Source of the DNA: JBLMZI01 sp050258755
GTDB lineage: Bacteria; Bacillota; Syntrophomonadia; Syntrophomonadales; DTU052
Reading direction: 5' to 3'
Assembly: GCA_050258755.1 (NCBI GenBank)
Contig: JBLMZI010000006.1
Coordinates: 1-64,000, forward strand
DNA length: 64,000 bases
The notes below the pieces were generated by a model, which was given only the letters and a program-made list of their open reading frames with translations, ran no database searches and had not been told where the DNA came from. Position 1 is the first letter of the stretch. Every line of letters starts with the position of its first letter. This document shows positions 53,906 to 63,800 of this stretch, in pieces. The position numbers and the translations under genes were made by a program.

Positions 53906-56545
53906 TTACCCGGCAAGAGTTTTTTCCAGAACTTCACTGGCCTTGGCAAGCGCTTCCGGCAGCTTGCTGCCATCTTTGACGCCGGCCTGTGCCATGTCCG
54001 ACCGACCGCCACCCCCACCGCCGGCCACCTTTGCGGCCTGACCAACGATGTCTCCGGCATGCAGTCCTTTCCCCAACAGCGATTTCGTGACAAAAGCCAC
54101 AAATCCCCCGCGATCTTCAAACCGGGCGCCAAGCACAACCACGGCTTCGCCCAGCTTGTCACGCAGCAGCTCGGCATTCTGCCGCAGGGAGTTCATATCC
54201 GACGCCTGGATTTCGGCAACCAGCGTCTTTACGCCGGCAATGTCCCTGACCTGATCCAGCACATCCGTGGCTTTTTCTTTTTCCAACTGGGCCTTCAGCG
54301 TTTCCAGTTCCCGCTCGGTTTCCCGCGCCTGGCGCAGCAGGGTTTCGGCCCGTTCCTGCACCTCCGCGGGATTGGTTTTAAGCACCGCCGCGGTCTGGGC
54401 CAATGTGTCTTCCGCGCGTCTTAGCATCTCGAGCGCAACCAGACCGGTTACGGCCTCAATCCGGCGCAGACCGGCGCCGACACTGCTTTCGCTGATTATC
54501 TTAAACAAGCCGATCTGACCGGTATTCCCAACATGCGTGCCCCCGCACAATTCCATGCTGAAATCCGGCACTTCAACCACCCGTACTTTGTCGCCGTATT
54601 TTTCGCCAAACAAAGCCGTCGCGCCCATTCGCTTGGCGGCATCGACATCCGTTTCCGTCGTCGTCACCGGGCTTACCGCCCAAATCCTCTGGTTCACAAT
54701 GTCTTCGATCCGCCGCAGTTCCTCCGCGGTCACCGGGGCGAAATGCGAAAAATCGAACCTGAGTCGTTCGGCTTCGACCAGGCTGCCTTTTTGCTGTGCG
54801 TGCTCACCTAAAACCATCCGCAAACCCTGATGCAACAGGTGGGTCGCCGTGTGGTTCGCCGCTGTCGCCGCCCGCTTTTCAGCACTCAGCGCCGCCTCGG
54901 CCAACTGCCCCTTGCTGATCTTTCCTTGAACAGTCCCGCGATGAATAATCCAGCCAGCCACTTTCTGAACGCCCGTCACGGTAAATTCACCCGTTTCGGT
55001 CCGGATCGTTCCCGTATCCGCGGTCTGGCCGCCGCTCTCCGCATAAAACGGGGTTTCGTCCAGAACCAAGAGCGCGGGGTCGTTTTCAAGCGCATCCACT
55101 GGAACCCCATCAGCCAGGATGGCTGCAATCCGCCCCGAACCGCTCACAGCGCCGTATCCGGTAAAAACGGTCGGCGCCTGGCCGTCCAGCGCGTAGGCTA
55201 CCGCTTTTTCAAGCTCAAATGCGCCTTCGGTCCTGAAGGATTTCCGGCCGCGCGCCTTTTGTTCTGCCATCATCCGCTCGAAGCCGTCTTTGTCCACCTT
55301 CAGACCATGCTCTTCGGCAACATCCTCGGTTAAATCGATCGGGAACCCGTAGGTATCGTACAGCATGAACGCGTCCTGCCCGTCAATCCAGGATTCCCCC
55401 GCACCTTTAATCCGCTCGATGATCTCTTCAACCCGGCGCAGCCCGTCGGTCAGCGTAACAAAGAAACGTTCTTCCTCATTGCTGATCACCTGCATGACAA
55501 AATCCTGTTTTTCAACCAGTTCCGTGTAATGGCCGCCCATAAGCCGGACCACGACCGGCACCAGGCCTGCAAAAAACGGATCATTGAGGCCGAGTTTCTT
55601 TCCAAAGCGAACCGCCCGGCGCAGTATCCGGCGCAGCACATAACCCCGTCCTTCATTGCTCGGCAGAATGCCGTCCGCAATCAGGAAAGTGCAGGCGCGG
55701 ATATGGTCAGCGATAACCCGGAACGGGAAACCCGCGCTTCCTTTGTCATAGGTCAGCCCGGTCAGTTTTTCGATTTCAGCCAGGATCGGCCGAAAGAGAT
55801 CGGTTTCGTAATTGCTCGGGGCTTTCTGCAGAATAGAGGCGATCCGTTCAAGCCCCATCCCGGTATCAATGCTGGGCCGCGGCAGCGGGTGCATGGTCCC
55901 GTTCGCGTCCCGGTCATACTGCATGAAAACCAGGTTCCAGATTTCCAGCCAGCGGTCGCAGTCACAGCGGCCGAGCCCGCAATCATCGGAACACTTCAGG
56001 TGCTCGCCCCGGTCATAGTGAATCTCGCTGCATGGCCCGCACGGACCGGTATCGCCCATGCTCCAGAAGTTGTCCTTCTCGCCCAGGCGAAGAATGCGTT
56101 CCGGCGCCACCCCGGCCACCTCAGTCCACAAGTTCAAAGCCTCGTCATCGTCCTGGTACACGGTAATCCAAAGATGCTCCGGCGAAATCCCCAGTTCTTT
56201 GGTAACCATGTTCCAGGCGAAGGCAATCGCATCCCGTTTGAAATAGTCGCCAAACGAGAAGTTGCCCAGCATTTCAAAAAACGTGTGATGACGCGCGGTG
56301 CGCCCCACTGTATCGAGATCGTTATGTTTACCCCCGGCCCGCACCACTTTTTGCGCAGTTACCGCGCGTGTATAGTCGCGTTTGTCGATGCCGAGAAAAA
56401 CGTCCTTGAACTGGTTCATGCCGGCATTGGTAAACAGCAGGGTCGGGTCGTCAATGGGCACCAACGAGGAGCTTTTTACAAGCGTATGGCCGTTGGCGAC
56501 AAAGTAATCGATAAATTTCTGACGAATTTCATGACTCTGGAGCAC
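53906..56545 (-). CDS. alaS: Alanine--tRNA ligase
   Basis: 879 residues from GTG 56545 (GGGGAGGT upstream); a longer frame to 56629 is spurious. N-terminal class II catalytic domain (HEIRQKFIDYFVANGH, FTNAGMNQFKDVFLG), editing domain with zinc motif HTATHLLH and CGGTH, and C-terminal DHHA1 domain (GGGGGRSDMAQAG). Complete and typical. No T-box leader is visible directly upstream, where only 117 nt separate it from the permease gene. Confidence 0.97.
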   Translation of the reverse strand: MLQSHEIRQKFIDYFVANGHTLVKSSSLVPIDDPTLLFTNAGMNQFKDVFLGIDKRDYTRAVTAQKVVRAGGKHNDLDTVGRTARHHTFFEMLGNFSFGDYFKRDAIAFAWNMVTKELGISPEHLWITVYQDDDEALNLWTEVAGVAPERILRLGEKDNFWSMGDTGPCGPCSEIHYDRGEHLKCSDDCGLGRCDCDRWLEIWNLVFMQYDRDANGTMHPLPRPSIDTGMGLERIASILQKAPSNYETDLFRPILAEIEKLTGLTYDKGSAGFPFRVIADHIRACTFLIADGILPSNEGRGYVLRRILRRAVRFGKKLGLNDPFFAGLVPVVVRLMGGHYTELVEKQDFVMQVISNEEERFFVTLTDGLRRVEEIIERIKGAGESWIDGQDAFMLYDTYGFPIDLTEDVAEEHGLKVDKDGFERMMAEQKARGRKSFRTEGAFELEKAVAYALDGQAPTVFTGYGAVSGSGRIAAILADGVPVDALENDPALLVLDETPFYAESGGQTADTGTIRTETGEFTVTGVQKVAGWIIHRGTVQGKISKGQLAEAALSAEKRAATAANHTATHLLHQGLRMVLGEHAQQKGSLVEAERLRFDFSHFAPVTAEELRRIEDIVNQRIWAVSPVTTTETDVDAAKRMGATALFGEKYGDKVRVVEVPDFSMELCGGTHVGNTGQIGLFKIISESSVGAGLRRIEAVTGLVALEMLRRAEDTLAQTAAVLKTNPAEVQERAETLLRQARETERELETLKAQLEKEKATDVLDQVRDIAGVKTLVAEIQASDMNSLRQNAELLRDKLGEAVVVLGARFEDRGGFVAFVTKSLLGKGLHAGDIVGQAAKVAGGGGGGRSDMAQAGVKDGSKLPEALAKASEVLEKTLAG

Positions 56546-56662
56546 CTTGTGGGACCTCCCCTTTACGATGGTTTTGGTACGGTCCTTACGTTGAAAGGTC
56601 TTCGGCAAAAAGCACCATTTCAGGACCACTAGGTAATATTCTCCCCGATATCTCCCGCACAG

Positions 56663-57679
56663 TCAATCAAGCATCGGCCAAATCATTCCCCGGAGCAGCA
56701 CGCCCAACACCGCCGCTGCAGGAACCGCCAGAATCATGCCCCAGAGCCCGAACAACTCGGCGCCAGCCATCACGGACAAAACCACCATCACCGGATGAAG
56801 CCCAGTTCGATCCCCGACGATCTTCGGCGACAGCAGATTCGACTCTATTTGCTGGATAACCAGCAGCGCCGCCGCCATCGCCAGGGCGGTTCGAGGCCCT
56901 TCGTACAGCGCGAGCAGGATTGCCGGCACCATCGCCAAAATCGGTCCGAAAAACGGAAGTAATTCGGCAATGCCAGAGATGATGCCAACGATCAGCGCAA
57001 AACGAACCCCGATCAGGGCGGCCGCAGTACCACTGGCGACTCCGACGATCAGGCACACGACGCAGTGACCCTGGATAAATCCACCCAGCACAGCGTCTAT
57101 TTCCCGGAAAACGTCAAGGATCTGATCCCGCCGCGCCGGTCCAATCCGGTCGAGCACCCCATTTTTTATCCGGTCCCAATCCACGATGAAATAATACGCC
57201 AGGATGGGCGCGAGAACGAGTGAAAAGATACTGCCCAACAAGGCGGTCAATCCGGTAAGGAAACGGGTAAACGCCTGGTAGGCATGCTGTTCAAGACTGA
57301 CCAGGCTTTGTTGAAAGGCCGCATGCAGGGGATCCGGAAGGGGGGTGGATTTCACTTCATTGACCATGTTCTGCGCTAGGCCCATGTACCCGGGAATTAA
57401 TCCGGCCATGTCTTGGAGTTCGATATAAAGTCCGGGGATCAAGAGCCAGGCGATCAGAAAAACAGCACCGGAAAGACCAAGATACAAGAAAAGCACCGCG
57501 GCAGGTTTCGGAATCCCGTGCCGCTCGGCCGCCGCAATGACCGGAAACATGATATATGCCAGAATACCGGCCAGCATAAACGGCACGAGCGCGGCACGGA
57601 TCCGCCACAAAAAGTAAGAGGTGGCCGCCGCCACCAAAAGTATGACTACAGTTCGCCAGGTACGGCTTACTTGCGCCAC
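56663..57679 (-). CDS. AI-2E family transporter (YrrI-like permease)
   Basis: 338 residues with about eight membrane helices. Family segments PFMLAGILAYIMFPVI, LAPILAYYFIVDWDRIKN and ELLPFFGPILAMVPAILLAL are clear. Members export diverse solutes or ions, and the AI-2 assignment is not general. It precedes alaS as yrrI does in B. subtilis and overlaps the small upstream gene by 13 nt. Confidence 0.92.
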   Translation of the reverse strand: MAQVSRTWRTVVILLVAAATSYFLWRIRAALVPFMLAGILAYIMFPVIAAAERHGIPKPAAVLFLYLGLSGAVFLIAWLLIPGLYIELQDMAGLIPGYMGLAQNMVNEVKSTPLPDPLHAAFQQSLVSLEQHAYQAFTRFLTGLTALLGSIFSLVLAPILAYYFIVDWDRIKNGVLDRIGPARRDQILDVFREIDAVLGGFIQGHCVVCLIVGVASGTAAALIGVRFALIVGIISGIAELLPFFGPILAMVPAILLALYEGPRTALAMAAALLVIQQIESNLLSPKIVGDRTGLHPVMVVLSVMAGAELFGLWGMILAVPAAAVLGVLLRGMIWPMLD

Positions 57680-57849
57680 ACCCCGGCCACCTCCTGGCCC
57701 ATTTCAGCAACGATCTGCCGGGTCTTATCCATTTTCCCGGTCACATTTTTTTGGGTGGAACTCCGCTCCATGTTGCTCAAGTAGGCGGCAGCGACTGCCG
57801 CGCCGACTACGCCGCCAGCCAGGAGACCATCCCAGAATCCTCTTGTCAT
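57667..57849 (-). CDS. Small single-helix membrane protein (YtxH-like)
   Basis: 60 residues from ATG 57849 (GGAGGTG upstream). A glycine-rich membrane helix (GFWDGLLAGGVVGAAVAAAY) is followed by a charged helical tail (MDKTRQIVAEMGQEVAGVWRK). This fits YtxH-type small proteins of unknown function. It overlaps the start of the permease gene. Confidence 0.75.
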   Translation of the reverse strand: MTRGFWDGLLAGGVVGAAVAAAYLSNMERSSTQKNVTGKMDKTRQIVAEMGQEVAGVWRK

Positions 57850-57863
57850 ATCCACACCTCCAT

Positions 57864-58037
57864 TCAACCCATGATGTCATACGTTTCTTCCATGGATGTC
57901 AGGCTGCCGTCCTCCATCACCTCATAGAGATGGACCCGGCCTTTGCGGATACTGAATTCGACGAAACAATTCCAGCAGTAGAACTGATCGCTTCCGACCT
58001 TTCCCACCTGCAAGCCATTACATACGGGACATTTCAA
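57864..58037 (-). CDS. 57-residue zinc-ribbon protein
   Basis: A small gene starting at TTG 58037 with a strong AAAGGAGGG RBS. The product begins MKCPVC, continues VGSDQFYCWNCFVEFSIRKG, and so has two CxxC pairs (Cys3/Cys6 and Cys23/Cys26) for one zinc, followed by VHLYEVMEDGSLTSM. It matches a widespread uncharacterised Firmicutes zinc-ribbon family that I recognise by pattern. It leads the zinc ribbon - YtxH-like - permease - alaS series. Confidence 0.8.
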   Translation of the reverse strand: MKCPVCNGLQVGKVGSDQFYCWNCFVEFSIRKGRVHLYEVMEDGSLTSMEETYDIMG

Positions 58038-58332
58038 TCGCCGGCCCTCCTTTCAGGCACCTTTCCTTTACCAGGCGCCCTGCAAGCTTTTTTCGCGGTC
58101 ATGATGACCGGGTCGATGCGTCCCGGCAAGTTCGCCGCATTCAGAGGGTTTCCTGCCTGGCAAATTTCTAAACGCCCATTGCGCACCGGTCTTTCGGTCA
58201 GGAAACCGTTTTATCCTTTCATAGCTTGCCAAGGCAGGGTGGAAATCATTCAGGAAAGCTTACGGCGGGAAAGCTGCGGACTAGGAAATGAACCGGTTTC
58301 GCTCTACAATGATGAAGGGAGGAATCCTTACC
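58038..58332. other. Divergent intergenic region before rarA
   Basis: About 295 nt between the zinc-ribbon gene (minus) and rarA (plus), with no supportable gene. Promoters for both directions should be here; none is strong enough to place. Confidence 0.5.
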
Positions 58333-59667
58333 ATGAATTTATTCGACTATTCCGGTAAAAACAATACGAATGAACCGCTTGCGTACCGGATGCGGCCGCG
58401 TTCGCTCGGCGAATATCTGGGCCAGGAAAACCTGGTCGGCCCGCGCGGCCCGCTGCGGAAAATGATTGAAGAGGACCATCCGCACTCCTTTGTGCTGTAC
58501 GGGCCGCCCGGTTCCGGAAAAACCACGCTGGCTCTGCTGATTGCGCAGGCCACTCGGAGCCATTTCGAATACATTAAAGCCGTCACCAGTGGTGCGGCCG
58601 AATTGAAAAACCTGGCCCGGGAAGCCGAGGACCGCCTGCGCTATTATCAGCAGCGGACCGTCTTGTTCGTTGACGAGGTGCACCGTTTCAATAAAGCACA
58701 GCAGGACGTCCTGCTCCCGTTTGTGGAAAACGGGTTGCTTACCTTAATCGGAGCCACCACGGAAAATCCGTTGTACGAAATCAACACCGCGCTGCTTTCC
58801 CGTTTGAAGGTTTATGTGCTGGAGCCGCTGACGCCGGATAACATTAAAACCTTGCTGGACCGCGCCATAAACGATCCGGAACGCGGGCTAGCCCCCGGAA
58901 AGGTTGAACTGACACCGGAAGCGCTGGAAGAAATCGTTTCACGCAGCAAGGGGGATGCCAGGAATGCGCTGAATATCCTGGAAACCGCCTATCTGACGTT
59001 TCATCAGCCAGGCAGCCCGGTGCTGCTGACCGAAGACGATATTCGGAGCGCGGCCGGCCATTTCTACTTGAACTACGATAAGAAGGATGACGCCCATTAC
59101 GATACCATCAGCGCTTTTATTAAGAGCATCCGGGGCAGTGATCCCGATGCCGCCCTTTTCTGGCTGGCGGTTATGATTCACGGCGGGGAGGACCCGCGCT
59201 TTATTGCCCGTCGATTGGTGATTCATGCCGCCGAGGACATCGGCATGGCAGATCCCCTGGCTCTGCTGATGGCAACCGCCGCCTTTGACGCGGTCAATTT
59301 CGTTGGGCTGCCGGAAGCGCGGATTCCGCTGGCCGAAGCAACCATTTATCTGGCCACCGCTCCGAAAAGCAACACCAGCGTCATGGCCATCGACCAGGCG
59401 ATGGATTATGTCAAAAAGCTCCCAAAAATAAAGGTTCCGGGCCATATTGCGGACAGTTCCCATTCGAAAGCGCACACCCTGGGCAAAGGGGTTGGCTATA
59501 AGTACCCGCATTCCTTTGGCGGGTATGTGAAACAGAATTATTTCCCGGAGGACGTTGCCCCCCAGCAGTTCTACCGTCCCAGCGAACACGGCCGGGAAGC
59601 GCAGGTTAAAAAGTTTCTGGCCATGATCCGCCGCATCACGCAGCCAAATAATACCCCGGAGGAGTAA
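58333..59667 (+). CDS. rarA: Replication-associated recombination protein A (RarA/MgsA)
   Basis: 444 residues from ATG 58333 (GGGAGGAAT 8 nt upstream). AAA+ ATPase with RPRSLGEYLGQENLVG, Walker A GPPGSGKTTL, Walker B VDEVHRFNK and sensor GATTENPLYE, then the MgsA C-terminal domain (IRGSDPDAALFWLAVMIHGGEDP in parts: GSDPDAALFWLAVMIHGGED). It acts at stalled replication forks. A perfect terminator follows. Confidence 0.96.
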   Translation: MNLFDYSGKNNTNEPLAYRMRPRSLGEYLGQENLVGPRGPLRKMIEEDHPHSFVLYGPPGSGKTTLALLIAQATRSHFEYIKAVTSGAAELKNLAREAEDRLRYYQQRTVLFVDEVHRFNKAQQDVLLPFVENGLLTLIGATTENPLYEINTALLSRLKVYVLEPLTPDNIKTLLDRAINDPERGLAPGKVELTPEALEEIVSRSKGDARNALNILETAYLTFHQPGSPVLLTEDDIRSAAGHFYLNYDKKDDAHYDTISAFIKSIRGSDPDAALFWLAVMIHGGEDPRFIARRLVIHAAEDIGMADPLALLMATAAFDAVNFVGLPEARIPLAEATIYLATAPKSNTSVMAIDQAMDYVKKLPKIKVPGHIADSSHSKAHTLGKGVGYKYPHSFGGYVKQNYFPEDVAPQQFYRPSEHGREAQVKKFLAMIRRITQPNNTPEE

Positions 59668-59690
59668 CCCGTAAACGCTGAAAATAATAA

Positions 59691-59714
59691 AAGGCGGGCC
59701 AATTGGCCCGCCTT
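59691..59714. terminator. Perfect-palindrome terminator between rarA and trxA
   Basis: AAGGCGGGCC and GGCCCGCCTT form a perfect palindrome through AATT, lying between two convergent genes with A-runs on the left side. Confidence 0.85.
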
Positions 59715-59736
59715 GCGGTTCGGATCCCGATTTTTC

Positions 59737-60057
59737 CTAGAGATTGGTTTCGATAAACTGCTGCAGATGCTGTTTACCCGAGAATCCAACCATTCGCTGC
59801 ACCTCTACGCCATCCTTGAAAATCGCCAGCGTCGGAATGTTCATCACGTTGAATTTTTTGGACAGCTCCCGATTTTCGTCCACATTCACCTTCCCGACTT
59901 TGAGTTTGCCATTATAGGCCTCGGCCAGCTCTTCGACAACCGGACCCACCATGCGGCAGGGTCCGCACCAGGTCGCCCAAAAGTCAACCAGCACCGGTTC
60001 GCTCGATTGGAGCACCGCGTTCTCAAAGTTGCCGCTGTTAAAAGTTTCCACTGCCAT
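59737..60057 (-). CDS. trxA: Thioredoxin
   Basis: 106 residues, a classic thioredoxin with active site FWATWCGPCRMVGPV and cis-Pro segment MNIPTLAIFKDG. It reduces protein disulfides and persulfides in the cytoplasm. It lies 13 nt after a CsoR/CstR-type repressor gene and should share its operator. Confidence 0.96.
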   Translation of the reverse strand: MAVETFNSGNFENAVLQSSEPVLVDFWATWCGPCRMVGPVVEELAEAYNGKLKVGKVNVDENRELSKKFNVMNIPTLAIFKDGVEVQRMVGFSGKQHLQQFIETNL

Positions 60058-60070
60058 CGTCGTTTCCTCC

Positions 60071-60340
60071 TTATCGATAAATACGGTTCATCATGGTAAA
60101 AGTATCTTCCAGCGCCTTTTCAAAGTCCGCCGGCTCGTTTGACTCCAGGATGCATTCCCGGGCATATTTCTTGAAAATCAAAACCCCGACCTGGTTGACG
60201 GCCGCCTTCACCGCCGAAACCTGATTCAGAATCTCAGCACAATCGGCATCTTCCTCGATCATGCGCTGAATGCCCTTGACCTGCCCTTCGATCTTGCGCA
60301 GCCTGGACAGCACGTTTTTTCGCTGTACCTCTTTTGTCAT
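60071..60340 (-). CDS. CsoR/CstR-family repressor (persulfide- or metal-sensing)
   Basis: 89 residues, an all-helical DUF156 repressor (LSRLRKIEGQVKGIQRMIEE). The first sensing Cys is in DADCAEIL (Cys34) and the second in YARECILE. The copper ligand His that lies four residues before the second Cys in CsoR is Tyr here, which fits CstR-type proteins that sense reactive sulfur through two Cys rather than copper. The palindrome upstream and the thioredoxin downstream support that reading. Confidence 0.9.
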   Translation of the reverse strand: MTKEVQRKNVLSRLRKIEGQVKGIQRMIEEDADCAEILNQVSAVKAAVNQVGVLIFKKYARECILESNEPADFEKALEDTFTMMNRIYR

Positions 60341-60353
60341 GGTCTCCCTCCAT

Positions 60354-60370
60354 ATACCCCCCAGGGGTAT
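60354..60370. promoter_or_regulatory. CsoR/CstR-type operator
   Basis: ATACCCC (60354-60360) and GGGGTAT (60364-60370) form a G/C-rich palindrome spaced by CCA, 14 nt upstream of the repressor start. This is the classic operator form of the DUF156 family. Confidence 0.85.
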
Positions 60371-60548
60371 CTACCAACAGGATAAACTGGATTGGTTTGT
60401 ATGTCAAGGGTCATTCCCACTTTTTTCTTGGAGGCCATATCCCCGCGCTGTTCCGACTGCATTTTCACGGTCCGACCATTGTGCTACAATGGCCTCAAGG
60501 CTTGTTTACGCCTTAACTTTGCATGCTGTTGTGCATACGGGGGGTTGC

Positions 60549-60878
60549 ATGTTCCTATCGCTCGATCAGGCAACCGCATCATTTATCCCAGTACTTACCG
60601 GCACCGGTATGTGGCTTCTGGTTGCCCTGTATTTCTACAGCCTCGCCCGCACAACGGAAACGAGGCGCTATTTGGCTTTCAGTCTGATGGCGCTGATCGC
60701 TACCTGTGCTCAGTTCCTGGTTTTGCTCGCGATACCCTCTCCCTTCAACGACGGTCATTGGGTCTGGCTCTGGCTGGTAGAGCAGGCCGAATTCAAGCTG
60801 CTGCCGGGAATTATTCTGCTTGGCGCCGGTCTGCTTCTGTGGCGGGTCCTCCTTGGTAAAAAGGCGGTTCCCCGATGA
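60549..60878 (+). CDS. Small three-helix membrane protein
   Basis: 109 residues from ATG 60549; the longer frame back to 60270 overlaps the repressor gene and is not supported. Three membrane helices (about 16-33, 43-65 and 84-105) with basic ends (LLGKKAVPR). No family recognised. Its stop overlaps the next start (ATGA), so it is coupled to the large GAF sensor and may be a membrane partner of it. Confidence 0.7.
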   Translation: MFLSLDQATASFIPVLTGTGMWLLVALYFYSLARTTETRRYLAFSLMALIATCAQFLVLLAIPSPFNDGHWVWLWLVEQAEFKLLPGIILLGAGLLLWRVLLGKKAVPR

Positions 60879-63800
60879 AGACGAATGCCTTGCTGTTCAA
60901 TGCCATATATGCCGCCGCCTTTTTGGTGTGGCTGGCCCTTCCGATTCAGCTTTTCCGGCGCTATCGCCCCTGCTTTCGCAGACGCTCAGCGGAATGCTGG
61001 CAGTTTCTTTCCTATATAATAGGCAGCTTGTTAATTCTGACCACGATCTTCCTGACCTGGTTCAGTTTGCGCAGTGCCTTCATCACTATCGGTTCAAGCT
61101 GGATTGCGGCGCTTCAAATCATTTCATTCCTGGGCATCGCCGCCGCGATTCTATATATCCGTCATGGGAAGCCAATGATTCCTTCCGGCGGCAGTTGGAC
61201 CGCCGCCCGGCTTGGCCTGCAGAGCACTGTTTCCAAAATCAGCCTGGTTGCTTCCGCGCTTGCGGTGGTATCGGCGTTTATCGCTTTGATTCTGGGTAAT
61301 TACGGCCCGCCCGCCGAGCAGTACATTTTCACCATTGCCACAACCGCCGGTTTGATGACCGTTCTTCTCAGCCTTCTGCCGATCAGCCGCTCCAGTTCTC
61401 CCATTTACCAAACCTGGGTATTTCTCTGTATCCTGTACGTCGCGCTTTTGGTGCCGGTCACCGGCGGCTACCACAGCATGTTTAACTTATTGTACATCCC
61501 GATTCTGATTTTATGTTCGGCATCCTATGGGATCATTCAAACCGTCCTGATCGCGGCCTCGATTTCCGTCATCTTCATTTTTGAGTCTCTCGGAAGCGTC
61601 CCGCCCGGTGGTCTTCAAGCCGTGATTCCGGATCTGTTTCTTTCCCTGGCGTTTTTCCTGGGCGTCACCTGGTTCTCGATTTATTTTGTTCGGGAAATCC
61701 GTCAACAGACCATCAAACGCGAATCGTACGAAAACCTGGCTCAGAATCTGGCCGCCAAAGTGGCTCATTTGAATGCATTGGACGAAATCGCCAGCCTGTC
61801 GGGTACCGTTGATTTGGAAACCCTTCTTCGGGAAACCCTTCAGATCGTCATGAAGACGTTTGCCTGTCAAGCCGGTACGATTTTTCTCTGGCACCCGGAT
61901 GAACAATTGCTGAAGCTTAAATCCTGGGCCGGGCTGAATCCCGGCACTGATTTTCTCGAGCTGCCGCTGGGTGCCAGCATCACCGGAATAGCGGCCCAAA
62001 ACCGCCAGATCCTGCAGCACTCATCGGATAACCCGAGTGTCATTCCCCATCCGATCTTTTACCGGGAACAGCTCCGCGCGGTGATGGCCGGGCCGCTGGT
62101 TTCCGGCGACCGGCTTTTAGGATCGGTGACAGTCAGCACCGCGACGGCCCGACAGTTCACCCGGGATGAAGAAACCCTGCTGGGAATGATCTGCGAACGC
62201 ATCGCACTGTATATTGAAAATGCCCGCCTGTATGAACAGACCGAGCGTAATGCCGGCGAATCGTACGCTTTGTTTGACACCGCAAGAGCTTTGGGCTCAC
62301 TGGGTTCGATCGACGAAGTTCTGCGTTACGCGGCACTCCGAATGAACGAAATAGCCCAAACCGATGCCGATATTATCGTGACGGTCAATCCACTGCAGGC
62401 ATTTCCCAGTGTTGCCCGGGAAATGCTGCAGCTCTTTGATACCGAGGATTTGCGGCTCTTTGGCGAACAATTGATCCAGTTGATCGATGACGACCGGATC
62501 GAACCGTTTGCCGCCCTGAGTCCCGCGCAGGAAACACCGTTGTCAGCCGCTTTGCTTGAAGCAATCGGGATTCGATCCATGATCCTCATTCCGATTCGTT
62601 CACGGCATCAGCTGTACAGCCTGATTTGCATCTATACCCGCTCGAGCACCCGTCGGTTTGATGAGGAAACCCGAAATCTGCTGAAAGCGCTGGCTCATAT
62701 GGTTGGGATCACGATAGACAACCTCCGGCTGGTCGACGATTTGAACCGGCAGGTTACCAACCTGACCGCATTAAGCGGAATCAGCGCCGGCATTAACGGC
62801 AAGCGCACCCTGGAAGACACCCTGGATTCCATTGTCTATGCCGCCGCTAGAGTAATGAACAAGACCAGCACGATTCTGGCGCTGCTTCATGAAGATGATA
62901 ATCTGCTTCGGGCTCGGAGCAGTTATGGCGTATCGGAAGAATTTCATACCCAGTTCCGGATTTCGCCGTCTGAAGGACTTGCCCGGAACATCCTTCAACA
63001 TCGGACCATCCAGTGTGTCACAGACTATTCACAGGATCAGGTCGATCCGATCGGGGTGGTGGTTCGCGAAGGACTTCGCTTTGTTATGGGCGTTCCGCTG
63101 ATCAATAACAAGGGCAATCCATTCGGCATTCTGTACATCGGCGACCGGCAGCCCTACACTCCGACCCAGGCGGAAATCGACCTGGCCGCAATGTTTGCCA
63201 CGCAGGCAAGCATTGCGATCACGAATTCGGCCTTGTACGAGGATCTGGAAAAACAATTGAAAAACTTCTCCAGCCTGTACGAGATATCGACCGGGTTGAG
63301 CAATCCGGCCGCGCTGTCTTCGGCCGCCCTCCTGACCCGCAAGACCGCCGAGATTCTGGATGCCGAATACTGTGCTTATTTCAGGTATGACGAACCGACC
63401 GGCAAGCTGATCTATGTTCCGCCAGGATACAATTTCCGACCCGCGCAATGGGGATTGAGCGGGAACTCTTTTTCGCTTCGGACCAACAGCGGACTTGGAT
63501 ATGACGCATATACAGGTCGGGAGCCTATACTGATTGAGGACTTCCAAGCCTACGTCAGCGACTGGGAGACCGAGTTGGTCACCGGACACATCCAGGACGT
63601 GCTCGGAGTCAGGCTCGGGAGTACCAGCCGCATGTCAGGGGTTCTGCTCGCGTGCAACAAAATAAACGCTAACTTTGACAATGAAGATAAAAAGCTTCTT
63701 TCTCTGATCGCCAATCTGGTGACCAGTTTCATGGACAATTCCCGCCTTCTGACCGATATTCAAAATCAGGTCCAAAACCTGACTGATCTGATGGAAGTGG

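Noticed and set aside
56546..56662. Possible T-box leader before alaS
   Set aside because: The gap is too short and shows no T-box or antiterminator pattern.
57621..58358. 245-codon plus-strand frame across the permease, small-gene and zinc-ribbon region
   Set aside because: It lies antisense to three supported small genes, ends inside rarA and has no RBS or domain.
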